DNA of 64,000 nt from Cupriavidus metallidurans CH34 (GCF_000196015.1 NC_007974.2:62001-126000); one strand, 5' to 3'. Shown: positions 43,084-53,821, counted from the first letter of the stretch. Notes: generated from the letters alone by a model not told the origin. Translations and numbers: made by a program.

Positions 43084-44037
43084 TTAGTCCTGAGTGTTCT
43101 CACTATAGGCACTGTCGGCACCGCCGGCACGAATGCGCGGCCAGATCGCCTGCAGCTCTGTTCTCAGGAACGTAAGCAGGTAGCGCGTTGCCATGGTCTG
43201 GTAGCGATTGGGCATGGTCAGCATGTACAGCTTGCTGCCGAACGCGCTGATCTGATAGTCGCCGAGCAGCGATTCCAGCGCGCCGCTGGCCAGTTCCTTG
43301 TCCACCGCATAGAGCGGAAAAATGCCGATGCCGAGCCCGCCGACCACGGCCTCCTTGAGGAACGCGAAGTTCTCGGAGCTCAGGGTTGGCTCCAGTACCA
43401 CCTGTTCGCGGTCGGCGGTGCCGTCGCGCGTGCCTGACACCTTGAGTTTCTGCCCGATCGGCGACGCGCACACGATCGCATGGGTCGTCAGGTCGGCAAG
43501 GTGCGCGGGCGGCGTGCGTCCGGCCAGATACGACGGCGCGGCGCAAAGCAGCCAGTCCACCCCGCCGATTTCGGTGGCAACGACCGAGTCGGGAGGCGTG
43601 GAGATGATGCGCAACGCCACTTCCACATCCTCGGAGACGAGGTTGTGGATGCGGTTGTCAAAGACGACGTCGAGCGTGATATCGGGATAGCGCTGCTTGA
43701 AGCGCACCAGCAGCGGCGAGATCATCGTGTGACCCAGACCGGTGGGTACCGACAGCCGCACATGGCCCTGGAGGCTCTTGCCCATGCTGCTGATCAGCGC
43801 GTTGGCCGCAGCCACTTCGCCCAGGATGTTTTTGCCGTGCTCGTACAGTCCGGCGCCCACCGGCGTCGGTTCCACGTGCCGGGTCGTCCGGCGCAGCAGT
43901 TGCACGCCGAGTTCCTCCTCCAGAGCCTTGAGGTGGTAGCTGACGTTGGCGCGCGTCATCTTGAGCTTGCGCGCGGCGGCGCTGAGATTGCCAGCGTCGA
44001 CGATATCGACGAACAGGCGCAGGGCGTTGAGATCCAT
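43084..44037 (-). CDS. LysR-family transcriptional regulator
   Basis: 317 aa from ATG 44037 (MDLNALRLFVDIVDAGNLSAAARKLKMTRANVSYHLKALEEELG). The use of RANVSYHLKAL in the recognition helix and an early VRLSVPTGLGHTMISPLLVRFKQRYPDITLDVVF effector region are typical of LysR proteins acting on acid or transport genes. It is on the same strand as, and downstream of, the MHS permease at 44122, separated from it by a terminator; the control target cannot be told from position. Confidence 0.88.
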   Translation of the reverse strand: MDLNALRLFVDIVDAGNLSAAARKLKMTRANVSYHLKALEEELGVQLLRRTTRHVEPTPVGAGLYEHGKNILGEVAAANALISSMGKSLQGHVRLSVPTGLGHTMISPLLVRFKQRYPDITLDVVFDNRIHNLVSEDVEVALRIISTPPDSVVATEIGGVDWLLCAAPSYLAGRTPPAHLADLTTHAIVCASPIGQKLKVSGTRDGTADREQVVLEPTLSSENFAFLKEAVVGGLGIGIFPLYAVDKELASGALESLLGDYQISAFGSKLYMLTMPNRYQTMATRYLLTFLRTELQAIWPRIRAGGADSAYSENTQD

Positions 44038-44067
44038 GGCGGGGAGGAGAGCGAAGGGCGCGTGCAA

Positions 44068-44091
44068 ATAAAAAGGGGCCCGAAGGCCCCT
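44068..44091 (-). terminator. Intrinsic terminator of the MHS permease gene
   Basis: GGGGCC-CGAA-GGCCCC (44075-44090); on the minus strand the stem is followed by TTTTTTATT. It lies 31 bases past the permease stop. Confidence 0.8.
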
Positions 44092-44121
44092 CAGTTTGCC
44101 ATGACTGCGGCGGGTGGCCGG

Positions 44122-45435
44122 TCAGTGCTCGTGATGCAGGTACTTGGCCTGGCGCGGCAGGCGCAGGCTGACCAGGAACGCCACCACCATCATCGCGGTG
44201 ACATACCAGTAGAACGCGCTCTCGTGCCCGATCGATTTCAGGCCCAGCGCCACATATTCGGCCGAGCCGCCAAAAATGGCGTTGGCGACCGCGTATGCCA
44301 GGCCGACGCCCAGCGCACGCACTTCCGGCGGGAACATCTCGGCCTTCACGATGCCGCTGATCGACGTGTAGAAGCTGACGATGGCCAGCGCCACGCAGAT
44401 CAGCAACAGCGCCATCTCGGGGCTGCTGACGGTCTTGAGCGCGGTCAGGATCGGCACTGTGGCGACTGCGCCCAGCGCGCCGAACATCAGCATGTTGTTG
44501 CGGCGACCGATGCGGTCCGACAACATGCCGAACAGCGGCTGCATGCACATGTACAGGAACAGGCAGCCTGTCATCACGTAGCTGGCCGTCTTGATCGGCA
44601 TGCCGGCCGTGTTGACCAGGTACTTCTGCATGTACGTGGTGAACGTGTAGAAGATCAGCGAGCCGCCGGCCGTGTACCCGAGCACCGTGAAGAACGCGGC
44701 CTTGTGGTGGCGGAAGAGCTCGCCCACGGTGCCGGCGCCTTTGCTGTTGCGCGACTGGGCGGTGGTCGTTTCATGCAGCGTGCGGCGCAGCAGCAGGGCC
44801 ACCACCGCGGTGACCGCGCCAACCACGAACGGGATGCGCCAGCCCCAGGCCTTCAGTTCGGCCTCGGTCAGCAACTGCTCCAGGATCACGATCACCAGTA
44901 CGGCCAGCAGCTGACCGCCGATCAGGGTCACGTACTGGAACGATGAGAAGAAGCCGCGCCGGCCCTTGAGCGCCACTTCGCTCATGTACGTGGCGGTAGT
45001 GCCGTACTCGCCACCGACCGAGAGGCCCTGCAGCAGCCGGGCCAGCAGCAGAAGCGCTGGCGCCAGGTTGCCGATCGCGGCATAGGTCGGCAGGCAGGCG
45101 ATCATCAGCGAGCCGAAGCACATCATCGTGACCGAGATCACCATCGAGTGCTTGCGGCCGGTGCGATCGGCAATGCGGCCGAATAGCCATCCGCCGATCG
45201 GCCGCATCAGGAAGCCGGCCGCGAACACCCCGGCGGTGTTCAGGAGCTGCGCGGTGGGGTCGGCTTTGGGGAAGAACGATGACGCGAAATAGATCGCGCT
45301 GAACGCATAGACATAAAAGTCGAACCATTCCACCAGATTGCCGGACGACGCGGCAACAATCGCGAAGATGCGTTTTTTGACTTCTTCTGGGGAGGGTGCC
45401 GTACCGGTGGTGACGGAAGAGGCGGTGTCTGTCAT
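44122..45435 (-). CDS. MFS transporter, metabolite:H+ symporter (MHS) family
   Basis: 437 aa from ATG 45435 (AGAAGG upstream). Twelve predicted transmembrane helices; [25 protein letters not shown] at the first helix is the MHS signature shared with KgtP, ProP and CitA-type symporters. The MFS loop motif [15 protein letters not shown] is after helix 2 and [17 protein letters not shown] follows helix 4. The substrate is probably a 2-oxo acid, citrate, proline/betaine or shikimate-like compound. Probable promoter region extends to 45500. Confidence 0.9.
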   Translation of the reverse strand: MTDTASSVTTGTAPSPEEVKKRIFAIVAASSGNLVEWFDFYVYAFSAIYFASSFFPKADPTAQLLNTAGVFAAGFLMRPIGGWLFGRIADRTGRKHSMVISVTMMCFGSLMIACLPTYAAIGNLAPALLLLARLLQGLSVGGEYGTTATYMSEVALKGRRGFFSSFQYVTLIGGQLLAVLVIVILEQLLTEAELKAWGWRIPFVVGAVTAVVALLLRRTLHETTTAQSRNSKGAGTVGELFRHHKAAFFTVLGYTAGGSLIFYTFTTYMQKYLVNTAGMPIKTASYVMTGCLFLYMCMQPLFGMLSDRIGRRNNMLMFGALGAVATVPILTALKTVSSPEMALLLICVALAIVSFYTSISGIVKAEMFPPEVRALGVGLAYAVANAIFGGSAEYVALGLKSIGHESAFYWYVTAMMVVAFLVSLRLPRQAKYLHHEH

Positions 45436-45832
45436 AGGACCTTCTGATTCTTGGCGGTGGGGCTTGCCGCCGGATGGGGGCGGGCGCAATGGGCGACGAG
45501 GCCAGGCGGTTCGTGGCGGGAGCGACGTCGCACACTGGGGCCCGTGTGCTTACTTAGCGTAACTCGTAAAACGAAGACTGCACAGCAGAAGTGCGCAGAT
45601 GGTTGCCAGCCATATTCGGAAGGGCCCGGCCCGCGCTGGGTTCGCGGAACATTGTCTTTGCCGGTGAATAGTGTTTCTGCAAATGCTGCTGTGGGCTGGC
45701 GCGGAATTTGGCTGGCTAGCGTCTCACGTGACCGTATGGCTTGCATGACGCTTCACGCTGCGCAATGATGCTTGCGGATTGCGCCCCAGCCCCCTTATCC
45801 AAGTCTTTGCCGATCTTTTCCGAAGCCTGCCA
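45436..45832. other. Intergenic region between the MHS permease and a small exported protein
   Basis: About 400 bases, no supported gene. It holds the permease promoter. A GCACAC/GTGTGC inverted repeat with GC-rich centre is at 45530-45549. Short ATG frames exist but have no ribosome site or recognisable product. Confidence 0.5.
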
Positions 45833-46156
45833 ATGCCAGTTTTGCGTTATCTGCTGATTCTGCTACCGCAGTTGTTGCTCATGCCATTGATCGCGCAGGC
45901 AGAACCCGACCTCGTGCAATGCCAGCGCGTCGATCAGTCGCAGCTGCGTTCGGCGTCGGAGGAAACGCTGCTGTTCCTGCGCTGCCGCGCGCGGGAGATT
46001 TCTTATGAGGCCCCACGGCTCAAGGGCGTCACGCAGAAGTTCAAGGACGATCTCGTGTTCTCCTGCCTGGACCAGGCCGATGCTGTCGAGCATCAATTGC
46101 GCGTGGGCTACGGCTACACCCGCGAAACCCTCGCCAAAAAGAAATGTGATCGATAA
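45833..46156 (+). CDS. Small exported protein of unknown function
   Basis: 107 aa from ATG 45833; a TTG start at 45779 would add 18 residues. The hydrophobic N-terminus LRYLLILLPQLLLMPLIAQA is a signal peptide with cleavage near AQA-EPD. The mature part has three Cys spaced (VQCQR, FLRCRARE, VFSCLDQ) plus a final C in KKKCDR, consistent with a periplasmic disulfide protein. No family recognised. It precedes an acyl-CoA dehydrogenase gene by 126 bases, with a promoter-like pair in the gap. Confidence 0.6.
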   Translation: MPVLRYLLILLPQLLLMPLIAQAEPDLVQCQRVDQSQLRSASEETLLFLRCRAREISYEAPRLKGVTQKFKDDLVFSCLDQADAVEHQLRVGYGYTRETLAKKKCDR

Positions 46157-46213
46157 TCTGCAATCTGGCTTATTGTCAAAAAATACTTTCGGTTCTGTCC
46201 AAGTCGCAGTGGA

Positions 46214-46241
46214 TTGTCAAATTCGGTAGTCCGCGTACCAT
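46214..46241 (+). promoter_or_regulatory. Candidate sigma-70 promoter for the acyl-CoA dehydrogenase gene
   Basis: TTGTCA (46214-46219) and TACCAT (46236-46241) with a 16-base spacer, 41 bases ahead of ATG 46283. Confidence 0.4.
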
Positions 46242-46282
46242 TGTTCGCCTTCGTTATCGCATCTGAATCACCGGAGATTGCC

Positions 46283-47440
46283 ATGGCCCTCGACGCCGAA
46301 TCCTTTTCCTTGCTGCGCGCTTCGGTGCAGCGTTTTATCGACGATCGCCTGAAGCCGGCCGAGGACACGCTCGAAGAGATTGACGATGTGCCGGCCGATA
46401 TCGTGGCCGACATGAAGGAAATGGGCCTGTTCGGCATCTCGATTCCCGAGAGCTATGGTGGCATCGGCCTGTCGATGTCGCAGGAATGCGATGTGGTCTA
46501 CGACTTGGGCCACACTGCTTTTGCCTTCCGCTCGGTGTTCGGCACTAACGTGGGTATCGGCTCGCAGGGCATCCTGATGGACGGCACCGAGGAACAGAAG
46601 CAGACCTATCTGCCGAAGATCGCCAGCGGCGAACTGATCATCTCGTTCGCGCTGACCGAGCCGAACGCCGGCTCCGACGCCGCCTCGCTGCAAACGCGCG
46701 CCGACCTCGACGGCGACCACTACGTGATCAACGGTACCAAGCGGTTCATCACCAACGCGCCGCGCGCGGGGGCGTTCACGCTAATGGCACGCACGGGTGG
46801 CCAAGGCGCGTCGGGCATTTCGTCGTTCATCGTGCCGGCCGATACCCCGGGCATCTCACTGGGCAAGCCGGACAAGAAGATGGGCCAGCGCGGTACCAAG
46901 ACGTGCGACGTGGTGCTGGAAAACGTGCGCGTGCCGGCCGCCAACATCATCGGCGGCGTTCCGGGCGTGGGTTTCAAGACGGCGATGAAGGTGCTGGACC
47001 GTGGCCGCCTGCACATCTCGGCGCTGGCCTGCGGCATGGCGCACCGGCTGATTACCGACGCCGTGGCGTATGCGAAGGAGCGCAAGCAGTTCGGCAAGCC
47101 GATCGGCGATTTCCAACTGATCCAGGGGATGCTGGCCGACAGCCAGGCCGAACTCTATGCGGGCCTGTCGATGGTGCGCGATTGCGCACAGCGTTATGAT
47201 GCGAAGCCGGCTGGCAAGAGCGATCCGGAAGTCAGCATGCTGGCATCGTGCACGAAGATGTTCTGTACCGAGATGGTGGGCCGCGTAGCGGACCGCGCGG
47301 TGCAGATCCACGGTGGTGCGGGTTATATCGCCGAATACAAGGCCGAGCGCTTCTACCGCGACGTGCGTCTGCTGCGCCTCTATGAAGGCACGACGCAGAT
47401 CCAGCAGCTCATCATCGCCAAGCAACTGCTGCGCGACTGA
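46283..47440 (+). CDS. Acyl-CoA dehydrogenase
   Basis: 385 aa from ATG 46283 (CCGGAGA upstream). The four parts of the family fold are clear: N-terminal helices, FALTEPNAGSDAASLQTRA (flavin/acyl site), RGTKTCDVVLENVRVPAANIIGGVPGVGFKTAM, and the C-terminal QIHGGAGYIAEYKAERFYRDVRLLRLYEGTTQIQQLIIAKQLL. The catalytic base is carried in the C-terminal YEGTTQIQ segment as in short/medium-chain enzymes. Single-gene unit; chain-length specificity is not predictable. Confidence 0.95.
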   Translation: MALDAESFSLLRASVQRFIDDRLKPAEDTLEEIDDVPADIVADMKEMGLFGISIPESYGGIGLSMSQECDVVYDLGHTAFAFRSVFGTNVGIGSQGILMDGTEEQKQTYLPKIASGELIISFALTEPNAGSDAASLQTRADLDGDHYVINGTKRFITNAPRAGAFTLMARTGGQGASGISSFIVPADTPGISLGKPDKKMGQRGTKTCDVVLENVRVPAANIIGGVPGVGFKTAMKVLDRGRLHISALACGMAHRLITDAVAYAKERKQFGKPIGDFQLIQGMLADSQAELYAGLSMVRDCAQRYDAKPAGKSDPEVSMLASCTKMFCTEMVGRVADRAVQIHGGAGYIAEYKAERFYRDVRLLRLYEGTTQIQQLIIAKQLLRD

Positions 47441-47500
47441 GCAAGGCTCAAGAAAGCCGGAACGATCAGGCCAGATGGGCCTGAGGGGATAGGAGACAGG

Positions 47501-48076
47501 ATGAGCAGGTTCCAGGTAACGGCCTCGCAAGGGCCGGTCACGGCGGGGCAGCAGTCAAAGGTGTCCCAGGACGATCTCCACGCAGTGCACCGGCTTCGTG
47601 CCGTGGTGGCGACGTATCGCACGACGCTGCAGGCTTACACGCTGGTCGTATCCCCGGACGAACTGATGTCGCTGAGCCGCGGCCCGGAACCGTCGCATTC
47701 GGCGCGCGACTATCGCGCGCAAGCCCATCTGGACCGGTTGCTGAACTCGGTACGCGACAGCGGTCTGGCGCTTCCCAGCGCGATCGTCGTCGCGGTATCG
47801 GGCGGCAGGATGCAATGCGAGTGCGATCACCTGTACACGCTCGAGATGCATCCACGCGACGGCGACCACCTGATCGTGCTGGACGGCTATGACCGTCTGG
47901 CCGCGCTGGCCAGCACCGGACGCGGGAATATCAAGACACTGGTGACCGGCGTGTTGTGCTGCACGGCCATCGACGGCGCGGCAGTCGAGTCCCAGTCGGC
48001 CAACGAAGCGGATCGCGCGATGATGCACACCTCCGCAGCCGCCCGCTGGGCCGGCGCGATGCGCGTCTGGCAATAA
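47501..48076 (+). CDS. Protein of unknown function with a DGQHR-like segment
   Basis: 191 aa (AGGAG upstream). No family recognised with confidence. After a 60-residue polar N-terminus, the order LDRLLNSVRDSGLALPSAIVVAVSGG, then HLYTLEMHPRDGDHLIVLDGYDRLAALAS, resembles the DGQHR/ParB-like fold, where a target-range helix and Pro-Ser strand precede an IVDGQHRL motif; here the motif reads LDGYDRL, lacking the His-Arg pair. Possibly a degenerate DGQHR relative with a host or DNA-modification link. Neighbours are unrelated. Confidence 0.55.
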   Translation: MSRFQVTASQGPVTAGQQSKVSQDDLHAVHRLRAVVATYRTTLQAYTLVVSPDELMSLSRGPEPSHSARDYRAQAHLDRLLNSVRDSGLALPSAIVVAVSGGRMQCECDHLYTLEMHPRDGDHLIVLDGYDRLAALASTGRGNIKTLVTGVLCCTAIDGAAVESQSANEADRAMMHTSAAARWAGAMRVWQ

Positions 48077-48234
48077 CACCGGCCGTAGTAATAGCAGTAG
48101 CAACAGCCTTTGCGATTGCGCTGTCGGATGCGGCAACGGTGCACGATGCCGCCATCCTTGTTGTAACTGGGGAAATCGCCGGCAACGCCATTGCCACCAT
48201 CACCACAACTACCGCCGGCGCCGGTCTCAACCTG

Positions 48235-48606
48235 TCACGCCCACACGCCGTCCACATCGCGTAGAAGGTGCCCCGCCAGGATGTAGTCGCCGAGGCGGCT
48301 CGCCTTGGCCTCGAGCTCCAGAAGATGCTGGCCGGCCATCGTGCCGAGATCGAACTGGCAATACAGATTGCGTTGCCGGAACGTTGTCTTGGGTTTGCCA
48401 AGCCCTTCGATCAGGGCGTCATGGGAGCGGACAGCGATGCTCTCCTGTCCGCGGTACTGCACCTTGATACCGCGCTTCTCTCCGAGCCGTCCGAGTTCGA
48501 CGGCGTCCTGCCATCCGGTCTCGTAATCCAGCTCAAGCGCAAGCATCCGCTCAGAGGCCAGAAGCCTGAGCGCTTCTGCCTTGCTGCCAGCTCGCACGAT
48601 CGACAT
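48235..48606 (-). CDS. Small SOS-linked protein of unknown function
   Basis: 123 aa from ATG 48606 (AGAGG upstream). No known family recognised. The sequence begins MSIVRAGSKAEALRLLASERMLALEL, is mixed charged helix/strand, has LYCQFDLGTMAGQHLLELEAKASRLGDYILAGHLLRDVD at the end and no signal peptide or membrane segment, so it is cytosolic. A perfect LexA-type box is only 20 bases upstream of the ATG, so the gene is expected to be induced by DNA damage. Not similar on inspection to UmuD, ImuA, SulA or DinI. Confidence 0.65.
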   Translation of the reverse strand: MSIVRAGSKAEALRLLASERMLALELDYETGWQDAVELGRLGEKRGIKVQYRGQESIAVRSHDALIEGLGKPKTTFRQRNLYCQFDLGTMAGQHLLELEAKASRLGDYILAGHLLRDVDGVWA

Positions 48607-48625
48607 CCATACCTCTAGTCTGAAC

Positions 48626-48651
48626 AATCACTGTATAAATATACAGTGATT
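48626..48651. promoter_or_regulatory. LexA (SOS) box
   Basis: CTGTATAAATATACAG at 48631-48646, matching CTGT-N8-ACAG exactly, inside a longer imperfect palindrome AATCAC...GTGATT. AT-rich centre would also supply a -10 element. No plus-strand gene lies downstream, so it controls the minus-strand gene at 48235-48606. Confidence 0.85.
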
Positions 48652-48711
48652 GTCGTCAGGTCTCAAGGCTTTGGGCATGACGTTTCCGACATATCCCGCT
48701 GCATTGCCGGA

Positions 48712-51585
48712 TCATGGTCTGGCCGGTTCCGCTGGGGCGGCTGCCGGCGCGGTGGCGGGTTCCGCCGCCGTTGCTGCCGGGGTGCCTGCACCCGAGCCGA
48801 AGTCTCCGGCAAATGCCTGCGTCAACGTATCCGGACTCAGGTAACGCCGGATCGCGTCATTGACCGCCTCCGGCGTGGCCTTGCTGATGCGAGCCTCCAC
48901 TTCGGCCGTATGGGCCATGGTGCGTCCAAGGTAAAGCTGATTCGCCAGCGCCCCAGCCAGAAGGCCATCCCTTGTGCGACTGATCAGGCCCTGTTGCAGC
49001 AGCCCGCTGACGGCTTCCGACAACTCGACGGATGTGATGCCATCGCGCACAAAGCGTTGCATCTCTTGACCCACCGCGTCGCGCAGGCGCGTCTGGTTCT
49101 GCGGTGCGTAGACGGCCCATAAGGCAAAGCGTCCTGCGCGGTCGAGTGCGCCAATCGACAGCGAGCTCGAGACGCCATAGCTGATGCCTTCCTGCTGCCG
49201 CAACCGATCGGCCAACCGGCTGCGCATACCGGTGCCGCCGAGCACTCTGGCTGCGATCAGCATCAGCGGGTAGTCCGGCGAGTCGTTGAGCAGATCGACG
49301 GGTTGCGATGCCAGGTACACAGCGTTGGCCTTGCCAGGCGTGTCGAGTGTGAAGCTGGCCGCCGGAATGGCGATGAACGGGCGATCCACGCGTTCGAACG
49401 GTACCTGGGCCCGCCAGTCGCCGAACAGGAACTGGATCTGCTTCGCGGCGTCGGCGGCATCGAAGTCACCGACGATCGCAAGCTGCGCGTGGTCGGCGCC
49501 GTAGAACTGCGCATGGAACTCGCGCAGATCGGCCTGCGTCACGCCCCTGAGGCTGGCCACGCTTTCGTCGAAGGTTGGCGTGTAGCGTGGATCTTCGGCC
49601 GGATATGGGTTGCCATGGCGCCCGAGGGCGTTCGGTGCCAGCGCGTTGGGCTGGCGACGCTGGCTGTCTACCCCCGCGATACTGCTGGCGCGCAGGGTTT
49701 CCAGTTCGGCCGACGGGAATGTCGGCATGCGCAGCACCGTTCGCAACAGGTCCAACAGGTCGGGCAGGTAGGCACGGTGCGTCTCGAACCGTACCGTCAG
49801 CCGCTCCGAACTGCCCGAGATCGATACATTGGCCTTGAGCGCCTCGAACCGATCCGCAATCTGCTGGCGGCTGAACACGCCCGCGCCACGGTCGAGCATT
49901 CCGGCCGTCAGCGAGCCAATCGCTGTTTTCCCTTGCAGCGACTGGGTATTGCCCAGATGCAGGACCAGCGTGCCATTGACCGCTTCGCCGCGCGTGGGCT
50001 TGGATAGCAGCGCAAGCTCCATCCCGTTTGGAAGCGTCTGGCGCACCGTGTGGGCGTCAATGTTGGCCGGGCTTGGGTCGAACGTGGGCACGGCCTGCGC
50101 GACAGCCTTGCCGGCGTAGTCGCGTACCAGCGCGGCCACGTCGGGCGACTGCGGAATGGTCGCAAGCTGGGGTTTGTCTCCGGGCAGGAACTCGCCGACC
50201 GTGCGGTTCGTCTGGCGCAGGTAGTTCTCCGCCACGCGCTGTACGTCTTCCAGCGTGGTGGTTTCCACGCGGTCGCGCGCGATAAAGAGCAGGCGCCAGT
50301 CGCCCTTTGCAATGGATTCGGACAGCGCCACGCCATAGCGCGCCGGATCGTTGAGAATCTTCTCGTACGCGTTACGCATCCGCACGCGGGCGCGATCCAG
50401 TTCGTCCTGGGTGACTGGCTTTGCGGCCAGTCCTTCGATTTCCGCAAGCAGCGCCGCGCGCACCGGCTCGATGGGCCGGTCCTTGCCTGTCCCTGCCGCG
50501 AACAGGATCACGCCGGGATCCTTCATCGCGTCGAACATCGACATCTGCCATGCCGCCTTGCGCGTGTCCACCAGCGCATGCTCGAGCCGCCCTCCCGGCG
50601 TGTCGGCGAGGATGACCGTCAGCAGCGCGAGGGCCGTGGTGTCGGGGTGCGCGCCAGGCGCGACGTGATACATCGCGGCCACGATGCTGCTGTCCCCGGG
50701 GCGCGTCAGCGTCAGTTCCCGGGCGCCTTCCTGCGGCGGTTCCACGGTGTGCTCGGTCGGGAGCACGCGCGTGGGCCGCGGAATCGGCCCGAACGCCTGC
50801 TCGATCCGTGACAGCGCACGCACCGGATCGAACTGCCCGGCTACCACCAGCACTGCGTTGTCGGGCTGGTAGTAGCGTCGATAGAACGCCTGCAGGTTCT
50901 GGATGCCGACACGCTCCACATCGCTGCGCGCGCCGATTGGCGCCTTGGCGTAGTTGTGCCACCGATAGGCCGCCGCGTACATCTGCTGTTGCAGCATCCG
51001 CATCGGATTGTTCTCACCGATCTCCATCTCGTTGCGCACGACCGTCATTTCCTTGTCGAGGTCGGCGCGCGAGATGAAGCTGTTGACCATGCGGTCCGCT
51101 TCCATCCGGAGCGCCCAGTCGAGGTTGTCGTCGCTGGCAGCAAAGGTCTCGAAATAGTTGGTGCGGTCCTGCGCCGTCGTGCCGTTGAACTGCATGCCGC
51201 GCCGGGCGAACTCGGTGGGAATCGTCCGGCCCGGCAATGACGGCGTGCCCTTGAACATCAGGTGCTCGAGCAGGTGCGCCATGCCGGTTTCGCCGTAGTT
51301 CTCGTGCCGGCTGCCCACGAGGTAGGTCATGTTCACCGTGGTGGTCGGCTGGGCGTCGTCGGGGGCGAGCAGGATCCGGAGGCCGTTCGGCAGCCGGTAC
51401 TCGGTGATGCCTTCCACGGCGGCCACGCGCTCCGCGCGGATGACCGGCGCTGCGGGTGGCGGGGGCGCGACACTGCTCGGCCGCGCGGCGAAGGCGGGCA
51501 CGGGCAGGGCGCTCAGGCCCGCCAAAATGAAGCAAGCCGCGCCGGTGACGAAGCTGGCGGCAAAACTGGTGACAAGACGACGCAT
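48712..51585 (-). CDS. Exported M16-family metallopeptidase (pitrilysin-like, two-repeat form)
   Basis: 957 aa. The signal peptide is residues about 1-33 (ending VPAFA). The zinc site HLLEH (His104, Glu107, His108) is in the first M16 repeat, the distal Glu about 70 residues later. The second repeat (about 510-930) lacks HxxEH and is the inactive partner domain, typical of a fused M16B pair in one chain. GGAG precedes the ATG. A periplasmic peptide-degrading role is likely. The C-terminal AAPAEPARP tail is low-complexity. Confidence 0.92.
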   Translation of the reverse strand: MRRLVTSFAASFVTGAACFILAGLSALPVPAFAARPSSVAPPPPAAPVIRAERVAAVEGITEYRLPNGLRILLAPDDAQPTTTVNMTYLVGSRHENYGETGMAHLLEHLMFKGTPSLPGRTIPTEFARRGMQFNGTTAQDRTNYFETFAASDDNLDWALRMEADRMVNSFISRADLDKEMTVVRNEMEIGENNPMRMLQQQMYAAAYRWHNYAKAPIGARSDVERVGIQNLQAFYRRYYQPDNAVLVVAGQFDPVRALSRIEQAFGPIPRPTRVLPTEHTVEPPQEGARELTLTRPGDSSIVAAMYHVAPGAHPDTTALALLTVILADTPGGRLEHALVDTRKAAWQMSMFDAMKDPGVILFAAGTGKDRPIEPVRAALLAEIEGLAAKPVTQDELDRARVRMRNAYEKILNDPARYGVALSESIAKGDWRLLFIARDRVETTTLEDVQRVAENYLRQTNRTVGEFLPGDKPQLATIPQSPDVAALVRDYAGKAVAQAVPTFDPSPANIDAHTVRQTLPNGMELALLSKPTRGEAVNGTLVLHLGNTQSLQGKTAIGSLTAGMLDRGAGVFSRQQIADRFEALKANVSISGSSERLTVRFETHRAYLPDLLDLLRTVLRMPTFPSAELETLRASSIAGVDSQRRQPNALAPNALGRHGNPYPAEDPRYTPTFDESVASLRGVTQADLREFHAQFYGADHAQLAIVGDFDAADAAKQIQFLFGDWRAQVPFERVDRPFIAIPAASFTLDTPGKANAVYLASQPVDLLNDSPDYPLMLIAARVLGGTGMRSRLADRLRQQEGISYGVSSSLSIGALDRAGRFALWAVYAPQNQTRLRDAVGQEMQRFVRDGITSVELSEAVSGLLQQGLISRTRDGLLAGALANQLYLGRTMAHTAEVEARISKATPEAVNDAIRRYLSPDTLTQAFAGDFGSGAGTPAATAAEPATAPAAAPAEPARP

Positions 51586-51764
51586 GAATTCTCCGTAGAC
51601 GGCGCCGGTTGGCCGTCTGCAAGGATTCTAGCCGGATGGACGACACGCGAACCGCGTGCCGGCACACTTTCAGATTCGGGGCCAACAATCGTGACCGCCG
51701 GCGGCATCCGGGCCCGAGGCGAATGTCCGATTCCAGCGGGTTTGTCATGTCGTAAAGGCGTAGG

Positions 51765-53276
51765 ATGCATGGCATGGAACTCGATCCTGACACCTGCTAC
51801 AAGGCCGTGGCCTCGCATGACCGGCGCTTCGACGGACGCTTCTTCGTCGGGGTGTCGTCGACGGGCGTGTACTGCCGGCCGATTTGCGCCGTGCGCACGC
51901 CCAAGCGCGAGAACTGCACGTTCTACGAGACCGCCGCCGCCGCGGAGAAACACGGCTTCAGGCCTTGTCTGCGTTGTCGCCCGGAATTGGCGCCGGGGCA
52001 TGGGCTGGCGGACATCTCCGGCCGGCTGGCGCAGGCGGCCGCCACGTTGATCGACGAAGGCTTCATGGCCGGCGCGGGCGTGGCCCAGCTGGCCGCGCGG
52101 ATCGGTGTGACCGAGCGTCACCTGCGCCGCCTGTTCGATGCCGAGTTCGGCGTGTCGGTGCATGAGTACGCCCAGACGCAAAAGCTACTGCTGGCCAAGC
52201 GCCTGCTGACAGACACCGCGCTGCCCGTCACCGAGGTGGCGCTGGCAGCCGGCTTTGGCAGCGTGCGGCGGTTCAACGACGTGCTCAAGGAACGCTATGG
52301 CCTGACGCCGCTGGCGATGCGCAAGCGCGCCGCAGATGGCATGGCGGACCGGCTCGTGTTCGAGCTCGGCTACCGGCCGCCGATGGCGTGGGGGGCGCTG
52401 CTCGGATTTCTGGCCGTGCGTGCCGTCGACGGCATCGAACAATGTGATGGCGAGGTGTACTCGCGCACGTTGTCGATCGAAGCGGGTGGCCGGTGTCATG
52501 CGGGCTGCGTGCGGCTCGAGCATGTGGCGCGGCGCGCGGTGCTGCGCATCACGTTGTCCGGCGCGTTGGCGCCCGTGATTCCGCAGGCATTGGGCAAGGT
52601 CCGGCGGTTATGCGATTTGGGCTGTCGCCCCGACATCGTCGATGCCCACCTGGGCGAACTGGCTGCGCGGACGCCTGGAATGCGCCTGCCCGGCGCGTTC
52701 GACGGATTCGAGATCGGGGTGCGCGCGATCGTCGGTCAGGTGATTCCGGTGGTGCAGGCGCGGCGCATTCTGGCTCGGCTGGCGCAGGTGGCCGGCGAGC
52801 CGTTGCCGGAAGCGGCCCAGGCGGGACTGACCACGCCTGCCGGCCAGGCGCCGCTGACTCACGCCTTCCCGACCGCGCAGGCTCTGGCTGCATTGCCCGA
52901 CGAGGCATATCGGGCGGCTGGCGTGACCGCCGCGAAGACCCGGACGATTCGTGCGTTGGCCCGCAGCGTGGCTGCCCATGAAATCGATCTCGATCCCCAC
53001 GCGCCACCTGAGGTGACCGTGGCGCAATTGCGTGCCATCGATGGCATCGGAGACTGGACGGCGCAATACGTCGCAATGCGCGCGTTAGGCTGGCCTGACG
53101 CATTTCCGGGCACCGACTATGCGCTGCGCAAGGTGCTGGGCGTCGATACGGTTCGCGGGATGCAGGCGAAGACCGCCGGATGGGCGCCGTGGCGCGCCTA
53201 TGCGGCAATCCATCTCTGGCACCGCTACGAAGCGCTGAAGCTTCAGGGTAGCGATATCGAGGAGCAGGCGGCATGA
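51765..53276 (+). CDS. alkA: Ada-AlkA fusion: methyl-phosphotriester sensor plus 3-methyladenine DNA glycosylase II
   Basis: 503 aa. Domains in order: Ada zinc-binding domain with Cys37, Cys41, Cys68 and Cys71 (the methyl acceptor Cys is among them); AraC-type helix-turn-helix (about 85-175, [20 protein letters not shown]); AlkA N-terminal domain; helix-hairpin-helix glycosylase domain with [27 protein letters not shown], whose Asp451 is the catalytic base. It removes alkylated bases such as 3-methyladenine. ATG 51765 or 51774 may be the start. Its stop overlaps ogt (ATGA), giving a combined adaptive-response operon. Confidence 0.94.
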   Translation: MHGMELDPDTCYKAVASHDRRFDGRFFVGVSSTGVYCRPICAVRTPKRENCTFYETAAAAEKHGFRPCLRCRPELAPGHGLADISGRLAQAAATLIDEGFMAGAGVAQLAARIGVTERHLRRLFDAEFGVSVHEYAQTQKLLLAKRLLTDTALPVTEVALAAGFGSVRRFNDVLKERYGLTPLAMRKRAADGMADRLVFELGYRPPMAWGALLGFLAVRAVDGIEQCDGEVYSRTLSIEAGGRCHAGCVRLEHVARRAVLRITLSGALAPVIPQALGKVRRLCDLGCRPDIVDAHLGELAARTPGMRLPGAFDGFEIGVRAIVGQVIPVVQARRILARLAQVAGEPLPEAAQAGLTTPAGQAPLTHAFPTAQALAALPDEAYRAAGVTAAKTRTIRALARSVAAHEIDLDPHAPPEVTVAQLRAIDGIGDWTAQYVAMRALGWPDAFPGTDYALRKVLGVDTVRGMQAKTAGWAPWRAYAAIHLWHRYEALKLQGSDIEEQAA

Positions 53277-53821
53277 GCAGCCATCACATCATCGACAGCC
53301 CGCTGGGCGACATGCTGTTGCGTGCCGATGGCGGCGCGTTGACCGGCGTGTTCTTTGCCGGCCAGAAGTACTACCCCGGGCTGGCGCGTCCCACTCCCGT
53401 CTCGGCGATGCCCGCAGCGGATGCGCGCGTGCTGGAGCAGGCCGCGATGGAACTCGGCGCCTACTTCGACGGGGCATTGCATGGATTCTCCGTCCCGTTC
53501 CGGCTGGTTGGCAGCGCGTTCCAGCAGCGGATCTGGCAAGCGCTGTGCGATATCGAATTTGGTGAGACTTCGACCTACGGACAACTCGGCGCGGGGCTCG
53601 GCTTGCCGCCAAGCCATTCGCGGGCGGTGGGCGGTGCCGTGGGGCGCAATCCCTTGTCGATCATCGTTCCGTGTCATCGCGTGCTTGGCGCGTCCGGCGA
53701 CCTGACCGGCTACGCGGGCGGCGTGGACCGCAAGCGTGCGCTGCTGACGCTGGAGGGCGTGCTTTATCCGGGCCAGTTGCAAGCCACGGCGCTGGGTCAG
53801 GCCGCCCTTGCCCTGGACTGA
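53273..53821 (+). CDS. ogt: Methylated-DNA--protein-cysteine methyltransferase
   Basis: 182 aa. Removes O6-methylguanine lesions by transferring the methyl group to its own Cys134 in IVPCHRV. Arg-finger/DNA-binding helix and the active-site AVGGAVGRNPLS precede it. Translationally coupled to the Ada-AlkA gene (ATGA) and followed after 17 bases by thpR. The lengths fit stand-alone Ogt. Confidence 0.95.
   Translation: MSSHHIIDSPLGDMLLRADGGALTGVFFAGQKYYPGLARPTPVSAMPAADARVLEQAAMELGAYFDGALHGFSVPFRLVGSAFQQRIWQALCDIEFGETSTYGQLGAGLGLPPSHSRAVGGAVGRNPLSIIVPCHRVLGASGDLTGYAGGVDRKRALLTLEGVLYPGQLQATALGQAALALD

Noticed and set aside
48077..48234. A small gene in the trinucleotide-rich stretch after 48076
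   Set aside because: The region shows GTA/GCA-like repeats and open frames on both strands but no ribosome site or homologous pattern.
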